Positions 1 to 8,875 are shown, numbered from the stretch's first letter. The stretch is DNA of 64,000 nt from JARRNJ01 sp037385045 (GCA_037385045.1 JARRNJ010000015.1:14392-78391), one strand, 5' to 3'. Notes: generated by a model not told the origin, from the sequence alone. Numbers and translations: made by a program.

Positions 1-252
1 GCGGGCGGAAATCATGATGATCGGGGGATGCCCGCCGTGGGCCAGGCGATTGGCAATCGCGAGCCCGTCCTCGCCCGGCAGCATCAAGTCCAGAATGACG
101 AGATCCACCGCATGCGACGCCAGATGTCGATTCATGGCGGCGCCGTCAGCCACCGCCGTCACGGCATAGCCCTGCTCCAGCAGGTACTGCTGCAACAACT
201 CGCGCAGTTGCGGATCATCATCCACCACCAGTATCGATTCGCGCTGCTCCAT
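1..252 (-). CDS. Response regulator receiver domain, 3' part outside window
   Basis: The visible 84 residues are the N-terminal part of a two-component receiver domain. The sequence shows the acidic pocket (ILVVDDD, residues 7-13) and the phospho-acceptor region LVILDLMLPGEDG around residue 54, followed by the strand that normally precedes the conserved Ser/Thr. The start is the ATG at 252, next to a divergently transcribed small gene. The output domain lies beyond the window edge, so the target (DNA, enzyme or other) cannot be stated. An OmpR-type regulator is likely from the LDLMLP(G)xDG form, but this is inference. Confidence 0.88.
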   Translation of the reverse strand, partial: MEQRESILVVDDDPQLRELLQQYLLEQGYAVTAVADGAAMNRHLASHAVDLVILDLMLPGEDGLAIANRLAHGGHPPIIMISAR

Positions 253-419
253 GGCGCTCAAGCTTACCAGATGTCTCCGGTTGCAAGCAGATACAGCGCC
301 TGTAACAGGCTGATACAAAGCGGCCCGATGCGGAAATCGGCCGGAAACACTCCCTCCCTATGCTTGTCTTCGTACCCGGCGAACGGCGCCGCGAACAGCA
401 GACACCCAGGAGGTTGAAC

Positions 420-767
420 ATGGGACCGGCAAAGATTGTCTTCGTGGGCACGGCGCTCGGCCTGGCGGCAGCCGCTGGCGCCGAGCCGTCGACGCGCAGC
501 CTGGACGCCCGGCAGCTGCAACAACAGGTACGTGACCAAGTGCAGGTCACCGCGCGTGACGCGGAAACCCAGGCGCGCACCCGGCAGCACACGCGCCAGA
601 GGCTGCGGACAATGCACGAGCAACTCAATCAGTCACGCTACCAGTACCGCCCCGAAAGCGCCACGCGCTACGGCCAGGGCTTCGAATCGCGCATGCCCGC
701 GGCATCGGCGGGCGGCGGCTCGGGCGGGCCTGCGGCGGCAGGCGGCCGCGGCGGCGGCCGGCGCTGA
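420..767 (+). CDS. Small exported protein of unknown function, Arg/Gln-rich with Gly-rich tail
   Basis: A 115-residue protein that I do not recognise. The start is the ATG at 420, chosen over upstream in-frame starts because a strong AGGAGG lies a few bases before it. Residues 1-22 form a likely signal peptide ending near AAAAGAEP. The middle is rich in Gln and Arg (DARQLQQQVRDQVQ), probably helical. The last 25 residues are a Gly/Ala/Arg low-complexity tail (GGGSGGPAAAGGRGGGRR). It is followed 50 bases later by another small exported protein, so the two may be co-transcribed. Divergent from the response regulator upstream. Confidence 0.7.
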   Translation: MGPAKIVFVGTALGLAAAAGAEPSTRSLDARQLQQQVRDQVQVTARDAETQARTRQHTRQRLRTMHEQLNQSRYQYRPESATRYGQGFESRMPAASAGGGSGGPAAAGGRGGGRR

Positions 768-817
768 GCGGCCAAATCGGCAATCTCGTTTCCCATGCAC
801 TCAATAGAGGTGAAGTA

Positions 818-1093
818 ATGCAATCTTCGAAACACCGCTTGTCCAGCGTCGGTCTGGTGTTCGCGCTGGCCGCAGCCCCCAGCGCATGGGCTGACCACAA
901 CAGCCCCTGGGGCGAGGGTTGGGCCAATATGCCCAACGACACCCACGATACGCGCATCGAGACCCTGGACGACAACGATGCCTTCCTCGATTACGTCGGC
1001 AACCGCGACGCGGGCGGTGGCATCGACCGTGTTGACGTCGGTCGCATCACGGTGGACCGGCCCGACGTGGCTCGCGGCGGCCCCGAGCGCTGA
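818..1093 (+). CDS. Small exported protein of unknown function
   Basis: A 91-residue protein with a clear signal peptide (hydrophobic residues 10-24, likely cleavage after SAWA). The mature part is acidic (DTHDTRIETLDDNDAFLDY) and ends with RGGPER. GAGGTGAAGTA precedes the ATG, giving a good ribosome site. No family is recognised. It follows the preceding small exported gene on the same strand and is followed by a strong terminator hairpin at 1203-1234, so the pair probably forms one short transcript. Confidence 0.7.
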   Translation: MQSSKHRLSSVGLVFALAAAPSAWADHNSPWGEGWANMPNDTHDTRIETLDDNDAFLDYVGNRDAGGGIDRVDVGRITVDRPDVARGGPER

Positions 1094-1202
1094 AAAACAC
1101 CCGCGCGCGCCAGGACGCGGGCGCAGCATCCTGGCGCGCGCAACCCGGTGGTCCGCACCCGGCACTCTCCTCCCTCCCCCTTTGATGCCGGGTCGATTCG
1201 CC

Positions 1203-1234
1203 AAGGGGGCCGCTTGGCCCCCTTGCGCTTTTTT
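1203..1234 (+). terminator. Rho-independent terminator
   Basis: A perfect 9-bp stem (AAGGGGGCC / GGCCCCCTT, 1203-1211 and 1216-1224) with a 4-base loop, followed by GCGC and a run of six T. It lies about 110 bases after the stop codon of the small exported gene and ends that transcript. Confidence 0.85.
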
Positions 1235-1479
1235 CTCTCAGGTACGGCCCTGACAGCGCACCAACACAACGCACAACTGGAAAACTCGTTCCATTTGGTG
1301 CATACTTGATCTGCACACAAATGGCGTGGTATTTCGGTTTTCGCCGCAATAAATAACAAAAAACAATTACTTATGGTGTTGCCGCCGAGTTTGGCGCAAG
1401 CCTTGCAAGGTACCTGACGCCGCGCCGACGGCACCACCCGCGTCTCAGGAGCAGGCGCGCTTTGAGGGGGAATCCATTG

Positions 1480-1917
1480 ATGTACCGACGCTTTATCCGC
1501 CCGGCCTGGATATTACTTGCGCTGTGGGCGACGGCCGGCGCCGCCAACGCTGCGGGCGTTCCCTACGTCAGTTCGGCGCGCGGCTATGGCGCCCCCAACC
1601 AGTTCGTTTTGCGCCTGATGGCTGTCAACCGTTCCGCACTGACTTCCCGAGTACAGACCCGGCGCTTGCGCGTGCTGGAACGCGACGCCGACCTCAGGTC
1701 ACAGGTGCAACAGCACCGGTTCCAACAAAAAGACGTGGTGCTTGCCGCCGTGATGCCGGGCGGACTCCTGTACGCCGCGTACAAACAAGCCAAACTCAAA
1801 GCGTTGCAAGCGAAGCAGGCGGCCGCGGAACGCGAATTAGCCGAGCTCGCCACCGACCTGCAACGCCTGCAGTCGCCCGCTTTGGCCCGTTTGGTGGTGG
1901 CCGAGCACCAGGAGTAG
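1480..1917 (+). CDS. Exported coiled-coil protein of unknown function
   Basis: A 145-residue protein, not recognised. ATG 1480 is preferred to an in-frame TTG at 1462 because GAGGGGG lies upstream at a workable distance and the signal peptide then begins normally (MYRRFIRPAWILLALWA, cleavage near ANAAG, residue 25). The mature part contains a predicted long helix from about residue 60 to the end, rich in Ala, Leu, Gln and Glu (AAAERELAELATDLQRLQ), with a short hydrophobic patch (VMPGGLLYAAY). A periplasmic helical protein is likely. The preceding 380 bases are AT-rich near 1350 and hold the terminator of the upstream pair and presumably this gene's promoter. Confidence 0.72.
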   Translation: MYRRFIRPAWILLALWATAGAANAAGVPYVSSARGYGAPNQFVLRLMAVNRSALTSRVQTRRLRVLERDADLRSQVQQHRFQQKDVVLAAVMPGGLLYAAYKQAKLKALQAKQAAAERELAELATDLQRLQSPALARLVVAEHQE

Positions 1918-2050
1918 ACCGTGGCGCTGGGTGCCCGCACGAGGTGATTGCCGCGACCCGCACCGGGGCGGCGCCGGCAACCATCGGCACGGCCACCGAT
2001 TCGGCTTCCCTCGCACCCTTCCGGCCGTTCGCCGCCTGCCGGCGGCGCGC

Positions 2051-2433
2051 CTGTTCAAGATCGCCAGGAACCGGGGACTGCACCGGATCAACGACCGGCA
2101 ATACCACGGGTCCATCAACAAAATACGGTACGCTGACACGCGGATGGAGCGCATGCTGTTCCTTGAGGACTGCCCAACCTGCGGCACCTCGGCAGGATCG
2201 TCATCGGCGTGGACACTCCGGAAATCACGGAATGTGATCTGCGGCTGGAACGCGCAGCGTCACCGGTGTTGCACGAAACCACCGGCCACTGCGGGAGCAT
2301 GGAGGACTCCCCGTCACGGCAGGGGTTGGGGGACATTCTCGCCGATGAAGAACAGCACATCGATTGACTGGAAACCCGGCCGGCCCTGACCGCCGGAACC
2401 GGATCGGAAAATTACCGGCGGTCCATGCTCCAG
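2051..2433 (+). pseudogene. bfr: Decayed bacterioferritin gene
   Basis: The plus strand encodes a recognisable bacterioferritin in pieces. From 2051 the frame reads LFKIARNRGLH...YADTRMERMLFLE, matching the helix A/B region. One base is then missing near 2165-2167, and the next frame reads GLPNLRHLGRIVIG...CDLRLE...DILADEEQHID, then a TGA (2365-2367) at the place of the usual Trp in HIDWLET, then LETRPALTAGTGSENY. Relative to E. coli Bfr, the ferroxidase residues E47, E51 and H54 and the haem ligand M52 are replaced by G, K, Y and I; E127 and H130 are kept. The N-terminal helix is not recognisable. Combined damage indicates a true pseudogene rather than one sequencing error. Confidence 0.85.
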
Positions 2434-2443
2434 CCCGGCCGGT

Positions 2444-5197
2444 TCAGGAACCGCTCGGCGGGCGCTGTTCGGCGGAGGGCGCCGCGACGCTGCTGCGGCG
2501 CTCGACGGACCGCAGCAACTGAGAATCCACCACCACTTCATAGAACGGCTCGCCGCCGGCTGCCACCGAACCGGCACGGCGATCGATGTGGCTGACCATA
2601 CCTTCGCGCACCACCAGGGTTCGCATGACGCCGCGGGCGTCCGGGTAACGCCCGACGTGGAATGCATCCACTCCATGGTCGTGCACCAGTTCCAGGCGCT
2701 GGAGAAAAATCTCGCGACTCAGCTTGTCGAAAGCGGCCGGTTCCAGTTCAACGCCATCAACATTGTAGCGAAAGTTGTTGCTGCCCTTCTTGTCGTCCAC
2801 CGGACCCTTCGCCTCGGCGCGAAACACTTGCAGGCGTTGGCCCTGCGCCAGGTTCACCAGCCCCTGGGAATCCCGGCGCAGAAATGCCGCGCATGACGAT
2901 AACCGGTCAGCCCGTGAAATGGCCGAAGAAATCATGATCGGACGGCTATTGTCGAACAAATAGGTGGGCGCGGCCGCCTCATAGGCGATACCAATGCCCA
3001 GTTCCAGGGGTGGCAAGCCGTAACGGCCGCCAGTGGCATTCTGGGTGGCCACCACCTCGAGAATGCTGCGTGCCAAACCACAGGCCCTTGCCACGGCAAG
3101 CTGCGGCCGTCCGGGATTTTTGTGTTCGAGCAGCGCCAAAATCACCGCATCGCCCTCGACGAACACCTTTTCGGCACCGTACAGCTCGATGAGGTTGCGG
3201 ATGGGGTCGAAGAAATTGATGTCGAAATGGCTGGCCGGATTCAGGCCCCGTTGGGCCAGTTCCTCGGTCATTGCGGTGGAGCCACGCACGTCAGCCTTGA
3301 GAACCACGTGCCCGGCGACCGCCGGCACCCGGGCGCCGTCGTCGTCGTCGGGAGTCAGCAATTCATACAGACTCTGGTTCAGCCGCGACAGCCGGACTGA
3401 ATCGGCGTCTTCCAGCAGGGTGACCTGATCGATCCATTCACGGAAGATCCGCGCCTGTTTGAGATCACGCCGGTAACGCAGGACATCGACCACAAACCGG
3501 TGGAAATACTCGTATCGCTGCTCGCGCCGGCAATGATGCACCCGGTAGGCGGCCTCGTCGAGCTGCTCCCACTGCATCCGTTGCTCCAACCGGTGGCCGA
3601 CACGCCGGAGTTTGGCGGCGATTTCATCGCGGCTGTGGGAACCCATCAGGTAGCGCTGCAGCGACCGGGGGCTGATCGGCAGGTCCACGTCGTTCCATAG
3701 GTCGGCGGTCTGGTAGGCGGACAGGATGCTCAACACCAGGCCGTGGCGCCGCAGCTCGGCATACAGCCGGCGCAGCATGCGGTGCCGATAACGCCGCCGG
3801 CCGGCCTGTTCCCGGGCCGCCTTGAAGTCGCGCTGATATCGGGCTCGTTGCAGCGCCGCCCGGGCGCCGCCGACGTCGAGCAGCATGTCCGCATTTTCCG
3901 GCACGTCCAGCCACCGACAACGTTCCTCACGACCCTCATCGGACGCACCGGGGCCCGCCGAAGCAACTGCATCCGCACTTCGCCTGCGGCCCGCGGTCTC
4001 GCCGTCGTCGGCGCTGCCCCGCGCTTGGGCGCAGTCGAAAAACGACAGCAGCAGCCGCTCGATATTCTTGAAACTGGTGCTGTCATCGGCCCGATGGCCC
4101 ATCAGCACATAATGCCGCATCTGAAATTCGTGGTGCTGCGGATCGTCCACCAGCAGCACGGGGTTGTCGAACACCGCGCCAGGTATCGTCGCGCCGTCGC
4201 CCAGCAGGGAGCGACGCAGCTCATTCACCGGACCTTCTTCCACGCGACCCATACGCTCCAGCAGCAGGTGCGCGGTATCCTCGATCAGGAATGAACGGCG
4301 CCGTTGCAGGGCGATCAGATGCTGGCTCATACGCGCCATGGTGCGCGTACTGACCGGCGGATTGTAGTCCAGCTCGCGGCGGAACTCGCGCAACAGTTTG
4401 TCGACGTGGCCGCGCACTTCGCCAACGACAAATTTGACTGCACTCAACTGGGCGAGCGCCACCAGCGCGGCGTTTTCCTCCAGCCGGGCGCGGTGCACGG
4501 CCGACTCGATCAGCTGCCCATAGGCGCCGGCGAACCTGTCCAGCTGGTGCCGGGAGGGCTGCGGTGGCGCACCGCGCCAGGACTCCCACCAAAGGTTCGG
4601 CGCCAGAATACCGGAGATCAATTCGCGGCTGTACTGCATGAAGCGTGGGCTGAGGCGCACGTCCACGTGCACATTGTCGATCCCCCGCTTGAAACGGCTC
4701 AGATCAAGCGCCAGCGGGGCGGGCGCAAGCAGCCGTACCTGCGACAATGAAGGTGCCGGACGACGCTGCACCAGGTCGCCAGCCAGCATCCCGGTCCCCA
4801 CCAGCACGGCGGCATCCGCCAAGCTCACATAGGGATGCTGCCCGAACACGCGGACGGCGAACACGCCCACATTGTCACGCCACAACAGCAGATCCAGCAC
4901 CCCGCTGAACACGCCGCCGGCGATCAACTGGATGCCGTAGCGGGCCAACTCACCGCCGCGCAGGCCCTTGTCGTGCAGCCGCACCAACAGCAATGTCGCC
5001 AGCAAACCGGCGACCAGCAGCCGTAGCCGGTCCGGCGCCAAAAAAATGGCGGGGGCGCTGGCGAGAGTGAAATGCAGGAACGGCAGCAGGGCCACGCTCT
5101 GGCCCGGCGCCAACAGCCACAGCGCCACCGTCTTGACCACCTGGTCAAGGATCAATATGGCGATGAATAACGTGCCGAAAGCAGAGCGGTCCTGCAC
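2444..5197 (-). CDS. Membrane protein: signal-peptidase-II-like N-terminus fused to class III nucleotide cyclase domain
   Basis: A 917-residue protein. Residues 1-145 hold about four or five membrane segments resembling lipoprotein signal peptidase LspA: LDQVVK at 17-22 (LspA DQxxK), GGVFSGVLDLLLW with D102 where LspA has its first catalytic Asp, and VSLADAAVLVG with D128 where LspA has its second. The LspA Asn-Gly motif is not evident. Residues 165-610 are soluble, Arg-rich and mostly helical, with no family recognised. From about residue 630 a class III cyclase core follows: VVLKADVRGST (first metal Asp), EKVFVEGDAVILAL (second acidic site), and GIGIAYEAAAPTYLFD. Nucleotide product is unknown. 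The gene stands alone, divergent from the reductase at 5616. Whether the N-terminus cleaves anything or only serves as membrane sensor is open. Confidence 0.8.
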   Translation of the reverse strand: MQDRSAFGTLFIAILILDQVVKTVALWLLAPGQSVALLPFLHFTLASAPAIFLAPDRLRLLVAGLLATLLLVRLHDKGLRGGELARYGIQLIAGGVFSGVLDLLLWRDNVGVFAVRVFGQHPYVSLADAAVLVGTGMLAGDLVQRRPAPSLSQVRLLAPAPLALDLSRFKRGIDNVHVDVRLSPRFMQYSRELISGILAPNLWWESWRGAPPQPSRHQLDRFAGAYGQLIESAVHRARLEENAALVALAQLSAVKFVVGEVRGHVDKLLREFRRELDYNPPVSTRTMARMSQHLIALQRRRSFLIEDTAHLLLERMGRVEEGPVNELRRSLLGDGATIPGAVFDNPVLLVDDPQHHEFQMRHYVLMGHRADDSTSFKNIERLLLSFFDCAQARGSADDGETAGRRRSADAVASAGPGASDEGREERCRWLDVPENADMLLDVGGARAALQRARYQRDFKAAREQAGRRRYRHRMLRRLYAELRRHGLVLSILSAYQTADLWNDVDLPISPRSLQRYLMGSHSRDEIAAKLRRVGHRLEQRMQWEQLDEAAYRVHHCRREQRYEYFHRFVVDVLRYRRDLKQARIFREWIDQVTLLEDADSVRLSRLNQSLYELLTPDDDDGARVPAVAGHVVLKADVRGSTAMTEELAQRGLNPASHFDINFFDPIRNLIELYGAEKVFVEGDAVILALLEHKNPGRPQLAVARACGLARSILEVVATQNATGGRYGLPPLELGIGIAYEAAAPTYLFDNSRPIMISSAISRADRLSSCAAFLRRDSQGLVNLAQGQRLQVFRAEAKGPVDDKKGSNNFRYNVDGVELEPAAFDKLSREIFLQRLELVHDHGVDAFHVGRYPDARGVMRTLVVREGMVSHIDRRAGSVAAGGEPFYEVVVDSQLLRSVERRSSVAAPSAEQRPPSGS

Positions 5198-5615
5198 CCT
5201 TCATTCCTTGTCTCAGACAAACCGAACAACGAACGGCACCGCGGTGACGGTCCGTGCGCCTGTGGTGAGGGTCGCTCCAGCATAGCACCGATCGGGCCCC
5301 CAAGCCGAATTCTTAGCAAAATCCGGGCCGTGCCCGTTCCAGCGTGGCCGGTGCCCCGGCCCGAACACTCGTGCCGGGAACCTCGCCGGGCGGGGAGTCC
5401 GGAACCCGCCCTCGTCCCGGGTAAACCCGCACTGCGCCGCACCTTCGATAGCGGTTCTCGTCATACGCGCGTCGTGCACCGACGACAACCGCAAGCGGCG
5501 GTGCGCATTTACGCCGCCAAAACGTGTGATAGGCTTGAACGTGGCGGCCCCTTCTCACCTCGGCATCCGGCGTGACGGGCCTGACACCAGCTTAGTATTT
5601 GTAGCGGGAGTCTCC
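5198..5615. other. Intergenic region between divergent genes
   Basis: About 420 bases separating the divergent cyclase and reductase genes. Several open frames cross it but none has a ribosome site or familiar protein. It must hold two promoters; no convincing -35/-10 pair or operator was found by eye. Confidence 0.5.
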
Positions 5616-7157
5616 ATGGCCCAGTATTTGACCCTGTCGCGCGCGGCCCGCCTGGCCGGCGTGAAGCGTGGCGCATTGCAGCGCAGAATCAGCGAGGGGG
5701 TACTGCCCACCTTCGAGGGTATGATCGAGTTGTCGGACCTGTTGCGCGCTTACCCGGACGCCCGGGTCGACGACAACACGATGCTCGAACACGTCGACAG
5801 CATAAAGCGCAAGGCGACGCCGCGCTCGCTACGCGAAAGCACCGGCATGCCCGACGTGGAGACCGTGGTGGCCCGGGTCGCCGACCTGAGCGAGGAACTG
5901 GCCCGCACCAAAACCGAGCTGCGGGCTTATACCGGCCTGATCGAACGGTTGCAGGCGCGGCTCGCGGACACCGAACGCGCCGCGGGCAGCGCCGCCGGGG
6001 CGGTGCGGGCGCTGCGCGCCTGGTTCGGGCAGCAGCTCGACCAGCGGCTGGAAGCCGTCGACAGCCGCGAGGCGCTGATCGCGCGCGATGCCATGCTGCG
6101 ACTCATGACCGCTCATGTGCACCTGTTCCCCAGCGGTCACGATTTCTTCGTCGAAGGCAACGATACGATTCTCGAAGCCGGCCTGCAGGCCGGGTACGCG
6201 CTGAAGTACGGCTGCGCCGACGGCAGTTGCGGCGAGTGCAAGGCGCGGCTACTGGCAGGCAAAGTCAAGGAGATCCGTGCCTGCGGCCACCCGCTGTCCG
6301 CAGCCGAACGCCGGCAGGGCTACCTCCTGACCTGCTGCAATACCGCAATCACGGATATCGAGCTGGAAACCCGCGAGGCGCGCAATGCCGCCGACATCCC
6401 CCGGCAGACGCTCGCCGGCGAAGTGTGCAAGCTGCAACGACCCACCGACGACATGGCGTTGCTGCACGTCAAGACACAGCCCCGGCAACGGCTGCACTTC
6501 CTCGCCGGCCAATACGTATCCCTGGCCATCGGCGACGCGCCGCCGGGTCAGTTCTCCGTCGCCAACTGTCCCTGCGACGAGACCTACCTGCAGTTCCACG
6601 TCAGCCGCGCGGCGCCGTTTCCAGTGGCCGACTACGTCTTCAACCACATGACGCTGTCGGACCGGGTGGTTATCGAGGGGCCGCACGGAGACTTCACCCT
6701 GGACGAGGACTCGGGCGCCTCACTGATCCTGATCGCCTGGGACGCAGGTTTTGCGCCGATCAAAAGCCTGGCGGAAAACGCCATGGCGTTGGACGTCGCC
6801 GAGACACTGCACCTTTACTGGGTGGCCCCCGCCGGCGGTAGCCACTACCAGCACAACCTGTGCCGATCGTGGGCGGACGCGCTCGACAACTTTCGCTACA
6901 CGCCGCTGGAGGCGCCCGCCGCCGGGCCTGCGGATCGAGGTGGGGTCGAGGCCGCATTCAATCAGGTCATCGAGGATCATCCTGATCTCAACAGCTTTGT
7001 GTTTTATGTTTCCGCGCCGCGGGCGGTGCTGGACATCGCGGTTCCCTATCTCCTCGCCCGGGGCCTGCCGCGAGTACAGCTGATTACCGAAACCATCCAC
7101 CAGGGCGAAGCGCCGGAGCACTCGCCGGCGCCCGCGCCGGAAGGCCAGTCGACCTAG
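5616..7157 (+). CDS. [2Fe-2S] ferredoxin / FAD-NAD(P)H reductase fusion with N-terminal helix-turn-helix-like and coiled-coil regions
   Basis: A 513-residue electron-transfer protein. ATG 5616 is preferred over upstream in-frame codons because GCGGGAG precedes it. Residues 1-50 (YLTLSRAARLAGVKRGALQR) look like a small DNA-binding-type fold, residues 85-150 a coiled coil. A plant-type [2Fe-2S] domain follows with C200, C205, C208 and C240 or C241 (CADGSCGEC ... LLTCC). Residues 285-390 form the flavin domain (GQFSVANCP) and 390-500 the NAD(P)H domain (AWDAGFAPIKSLAE). The C-terminal order, ferredoxin then FAD then NAD, matches reductase subunits of soluble oxygenases and CDP-glucoseen reductase. 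No oxygenase is next to it, so its electron acceptor is unknown. The N-terminal extension is unusual. Confidence 0.8.
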   Translation: MAQYLTLSRAARLAGVKRGALQRRISEGVLPTFEGMIELSDLLRAYPDARVDDNTMLEHVDSIKRKATPRSLRESTGMPDVETVVARVADLSEELARTKTELRAYTGLIERLQARLADTERAAGSAAGAVRALRAWFGQQLDQRLEAVDSREALIARDAMLRLMTAHVHLFPSGHDFFVEGNDTILEAGLQAGYALKYGCADGSCGECKARLLAGKVKEIRACGHPLSAAERRQGYLLTCCNTAITDIELETREARNAADIPRQTLAGEVCKLQRPTDDMALLHVKTQPRQRLHFLAGQYVSLAIGDAPPGQFSVANCPCDETYLQFHVSRAAPFPVADYVFNHMTLSDRVVIEGPHGDFTLDEDSGASLILIAWDAGFAPIKSLAENAMALDVAETLHLYWVAPAGGSHYQHNLCRSWADALDNFRYTPLEAPAAGPADRGGVEAAFNQVIEDHPDLNSFVFYVSAPRAVLDIAVPYLLARGLPRVQLITETIHQGEAPEHSPAPAPEGQST

Positions 7158-7372
7158 GGCCTGTCAACGCTACCGAAGCGCCTGCTGTTGGGCCGGGCCG
7201 GTCGTCAGCGCGGATCATCCTGTCAGGCCGCTCAGCGGGCAGCCATTATGTTGTTGATTAACGGGCAAACGCCTCACTCGGCGGCAGCGCCGGCGCCGGC
7301 GCCCACCTTTGCGTATGGAGCGATATACTTAAAACGAACGCCCCGTCATTGACGACAGAGGACGACCGGACC

Positions 7373-7684
7373 ATGTACAGCGCCAGCCGCTCGGAACGAC
7401 GCCGGACCGCGCGCAAGCGTATCGCAGCCCGCGCCTACATGTCGTGGCAAGGACAGCCTCACCGCTGCCGGACCCGCAATATCAGCATTAATGGCGCTTT
7501 TGTGGAAACCACCGCCCTGGCGCCGCCCCTGGGCGCGCGCGTGGAGCTGATCTTCGTGCTGTCGAACGGGTCGGTGATCCGCGTACACCGGCTCAAGGCC
7601 AGAATCGCCCGGGTGACGCGCAACGGCGCCGCACTGGTCTGGGCCCCAGGCGGCCAGGAAACCCGCGAGCTCACGCACACCTGA
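7373..7684 (+). CDS. PilZ domain protein, putative c-di-GMP receptor
   Basis: A 103-residue single-domain protein. The sequence shows both PilZ c-di-GMP contacts: an RxxxR arm near the N-terminus (RSERRRTARKR, residues 5-15) and NISINGAF (form [DN]xSxxG, about residues 36-43). The beta-barrel follows (GARVELIFVL, VIRVHRLKARIARV). ATG 7373 follows AGAGGA; an in-frame TTG at 7349 is less likely. PilZ proteins of this size act as adaptors for motility, polysaccharide or pilus control; the partner is unknown. The 215 bases upstream hold an AT-rich GATATACTT that may be part of its promoter. Confidence 0.85.
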   Translation: MYSASRSERRRTARKRIAARAYMSWQGQPHRCRTRNISINGAFVETTALAPPLGARVELIFVLSNGSVIRVHRLKARIARVTRNGAALVWAPGGQETRELTHT

Positions 7685-7785
7685 CGCACATCGCCCGCGC
7701 TTCGATCTGCGCGCCACCCATTCGCCGCAGGCGTGCAGACCACAGGCACGGCACCGCCGCCGTGGCTGCGCCCGCGTCACCATGG

Positions 7786-8496
7786 CTAGGATTTCATCTC
7801 CGTGCCCTTCTGCACCGGATGATACGGCGTGTCACGATGCCGGTCGTGATAGTGCATCCGGTAGGTCACGAAATCTTCGCGCCGATCGAAATGCAGAAAC
7901 GGGTTGCCCTCGTCCTGCTCGGCCATGGTGGAGGTCGAAACCTCGGCGTAGTTATGGCCCGGGTGAATGAGCGTCTCCGGGGCCAGCCGCGCCTTCAGGT
8001 CGCGCAGGGTGTCGAACATCACCTCCGGATCACCGCCCTTGAGATCGCAGCGGCCGCAACCGAACACGAACAGGGTGTCGCCGGTGATCAGGTCAGGACC
8101 GACCTGGTAGCAGGCCGAGCCGGGCGTGTGGCCCGGCGTGTGAAGAACCCGGATCGAGGTGGCGCCCAGCGCGATCACGTCACCGCCATGATGCAGGGTC
8201 GGCAGATCCAGGCCATGCCCCCAGAACTTCGCCTCCGGCTTCAACAGATGCAGCTGCGCGTCGGCGTGCTGCAACAGCTCCTCGATGCCGTTGACATGGT
8301 CATGGTGGCTGTGGGTGAGGAGTATATCGGTGATGTTCACGCCCTTCTTGCGCGCCAGTTCGACGATGCGGCTGACTTCCCAGGCCGGGTCCACCACCGC
8401 CGCGCGGCCGCTTTCGTGATCCTGAATGAGGTAGACGAAATTCTCCATCGGGCCGAGCTCCAGCGCATCGATGGAATAGGGCTTGGCATCAGACAT
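7786..8496 (-). CDS. Metallo-beta-lactamase fold hydrolase, glyoxalase II-like
   Basis: A 236-residue soluble enzyme. The sequence shows the metal site THSHHDH (HxHxDH), HTPGHTPG, GDTLFVFGCGRCD and HPGHNY, the pattern of hydroxyacylglutathione hydrolases and related thioester or persulfide hydrolases. GGGAG sits six bases before ATG 8496 (MSDAKPYS), so this start is chosen over ATG 8511. The C-terminus is shorter than in classical GloB and ends with NPFLHFDRREDF, so substrate may be a glutathione thioester or another small thioester. Single gene, divergent from the beta-propeller gene. Confidence 0.85.
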   Translation of the reverse strand: MSDAKPYSIDALELGPMENFVYLIQDHESGRAAVVDPAWEVSRIVELARKKGVNITDILLTHSHHDHVNGIEELLQHADAQLHLLKPEAKFWGHGLDLPTLHHGGDVIALGATSIRVLHTPGHTPGSACYQVGPDLITGDTLFVFGCGRCDLKGGDPEVMFDTLRDLKARLAPETLIHPGHNYAEVSTSTMAEQDEGNPFLHFDRREDFVTYRMHYHDRHRDTPYHPVQKGTEMKS

Positions 8497-8875
8497 GGAA
8501 ATCTCCCGCATACGTTCCCCTGACCGGGGTGGCGCTGTCGTTGTGTGATGTGGGGGTATTTTAGCCCATTCACCCCCGCACGCTCACGCGCCCAGGCGGC
8601 GCCGTCTGGCTGAAATGGCCCCGCCCCGCGGTCCATTACCCCCCGAGGCCATCGCCGGCGGCGGCCTCTCGCCGGACCCTGCACGCCTCAGGGCGCTGGC
8701 ACGGGATATGCTCGCAGCCCCGCATATTGCACCGAGCGCCGGCCGCGCCCCACAGTCGTGGCAGCAAACGCCGGCGGCTCCCGCGCGGGACACACGGTCG
8801 GCGGGGCCGGGAAACCGGACCAGCGCTGCGCCATTGCCCCGGTTCCGAGCAACGCGACAACACAAGGAGAACGCC
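8497..8875. other. Divergent intergenic region
   Basis: About 380 bases between the MBL-fold gene and the beta-propeller gene. An open frame runs in from 8615 in phase with the propeller gene but has no signal peptide or ribosome site, so it is treated as non-coding. No clear promoter or operator was seen. Confidence 0.45.

Noticed and set aside
8615..8875. In-frame upstream extension of the beta-propeller gene
   Set aside because: Would bury the clear signal peptide at 8876, which has its own AAGGAG.
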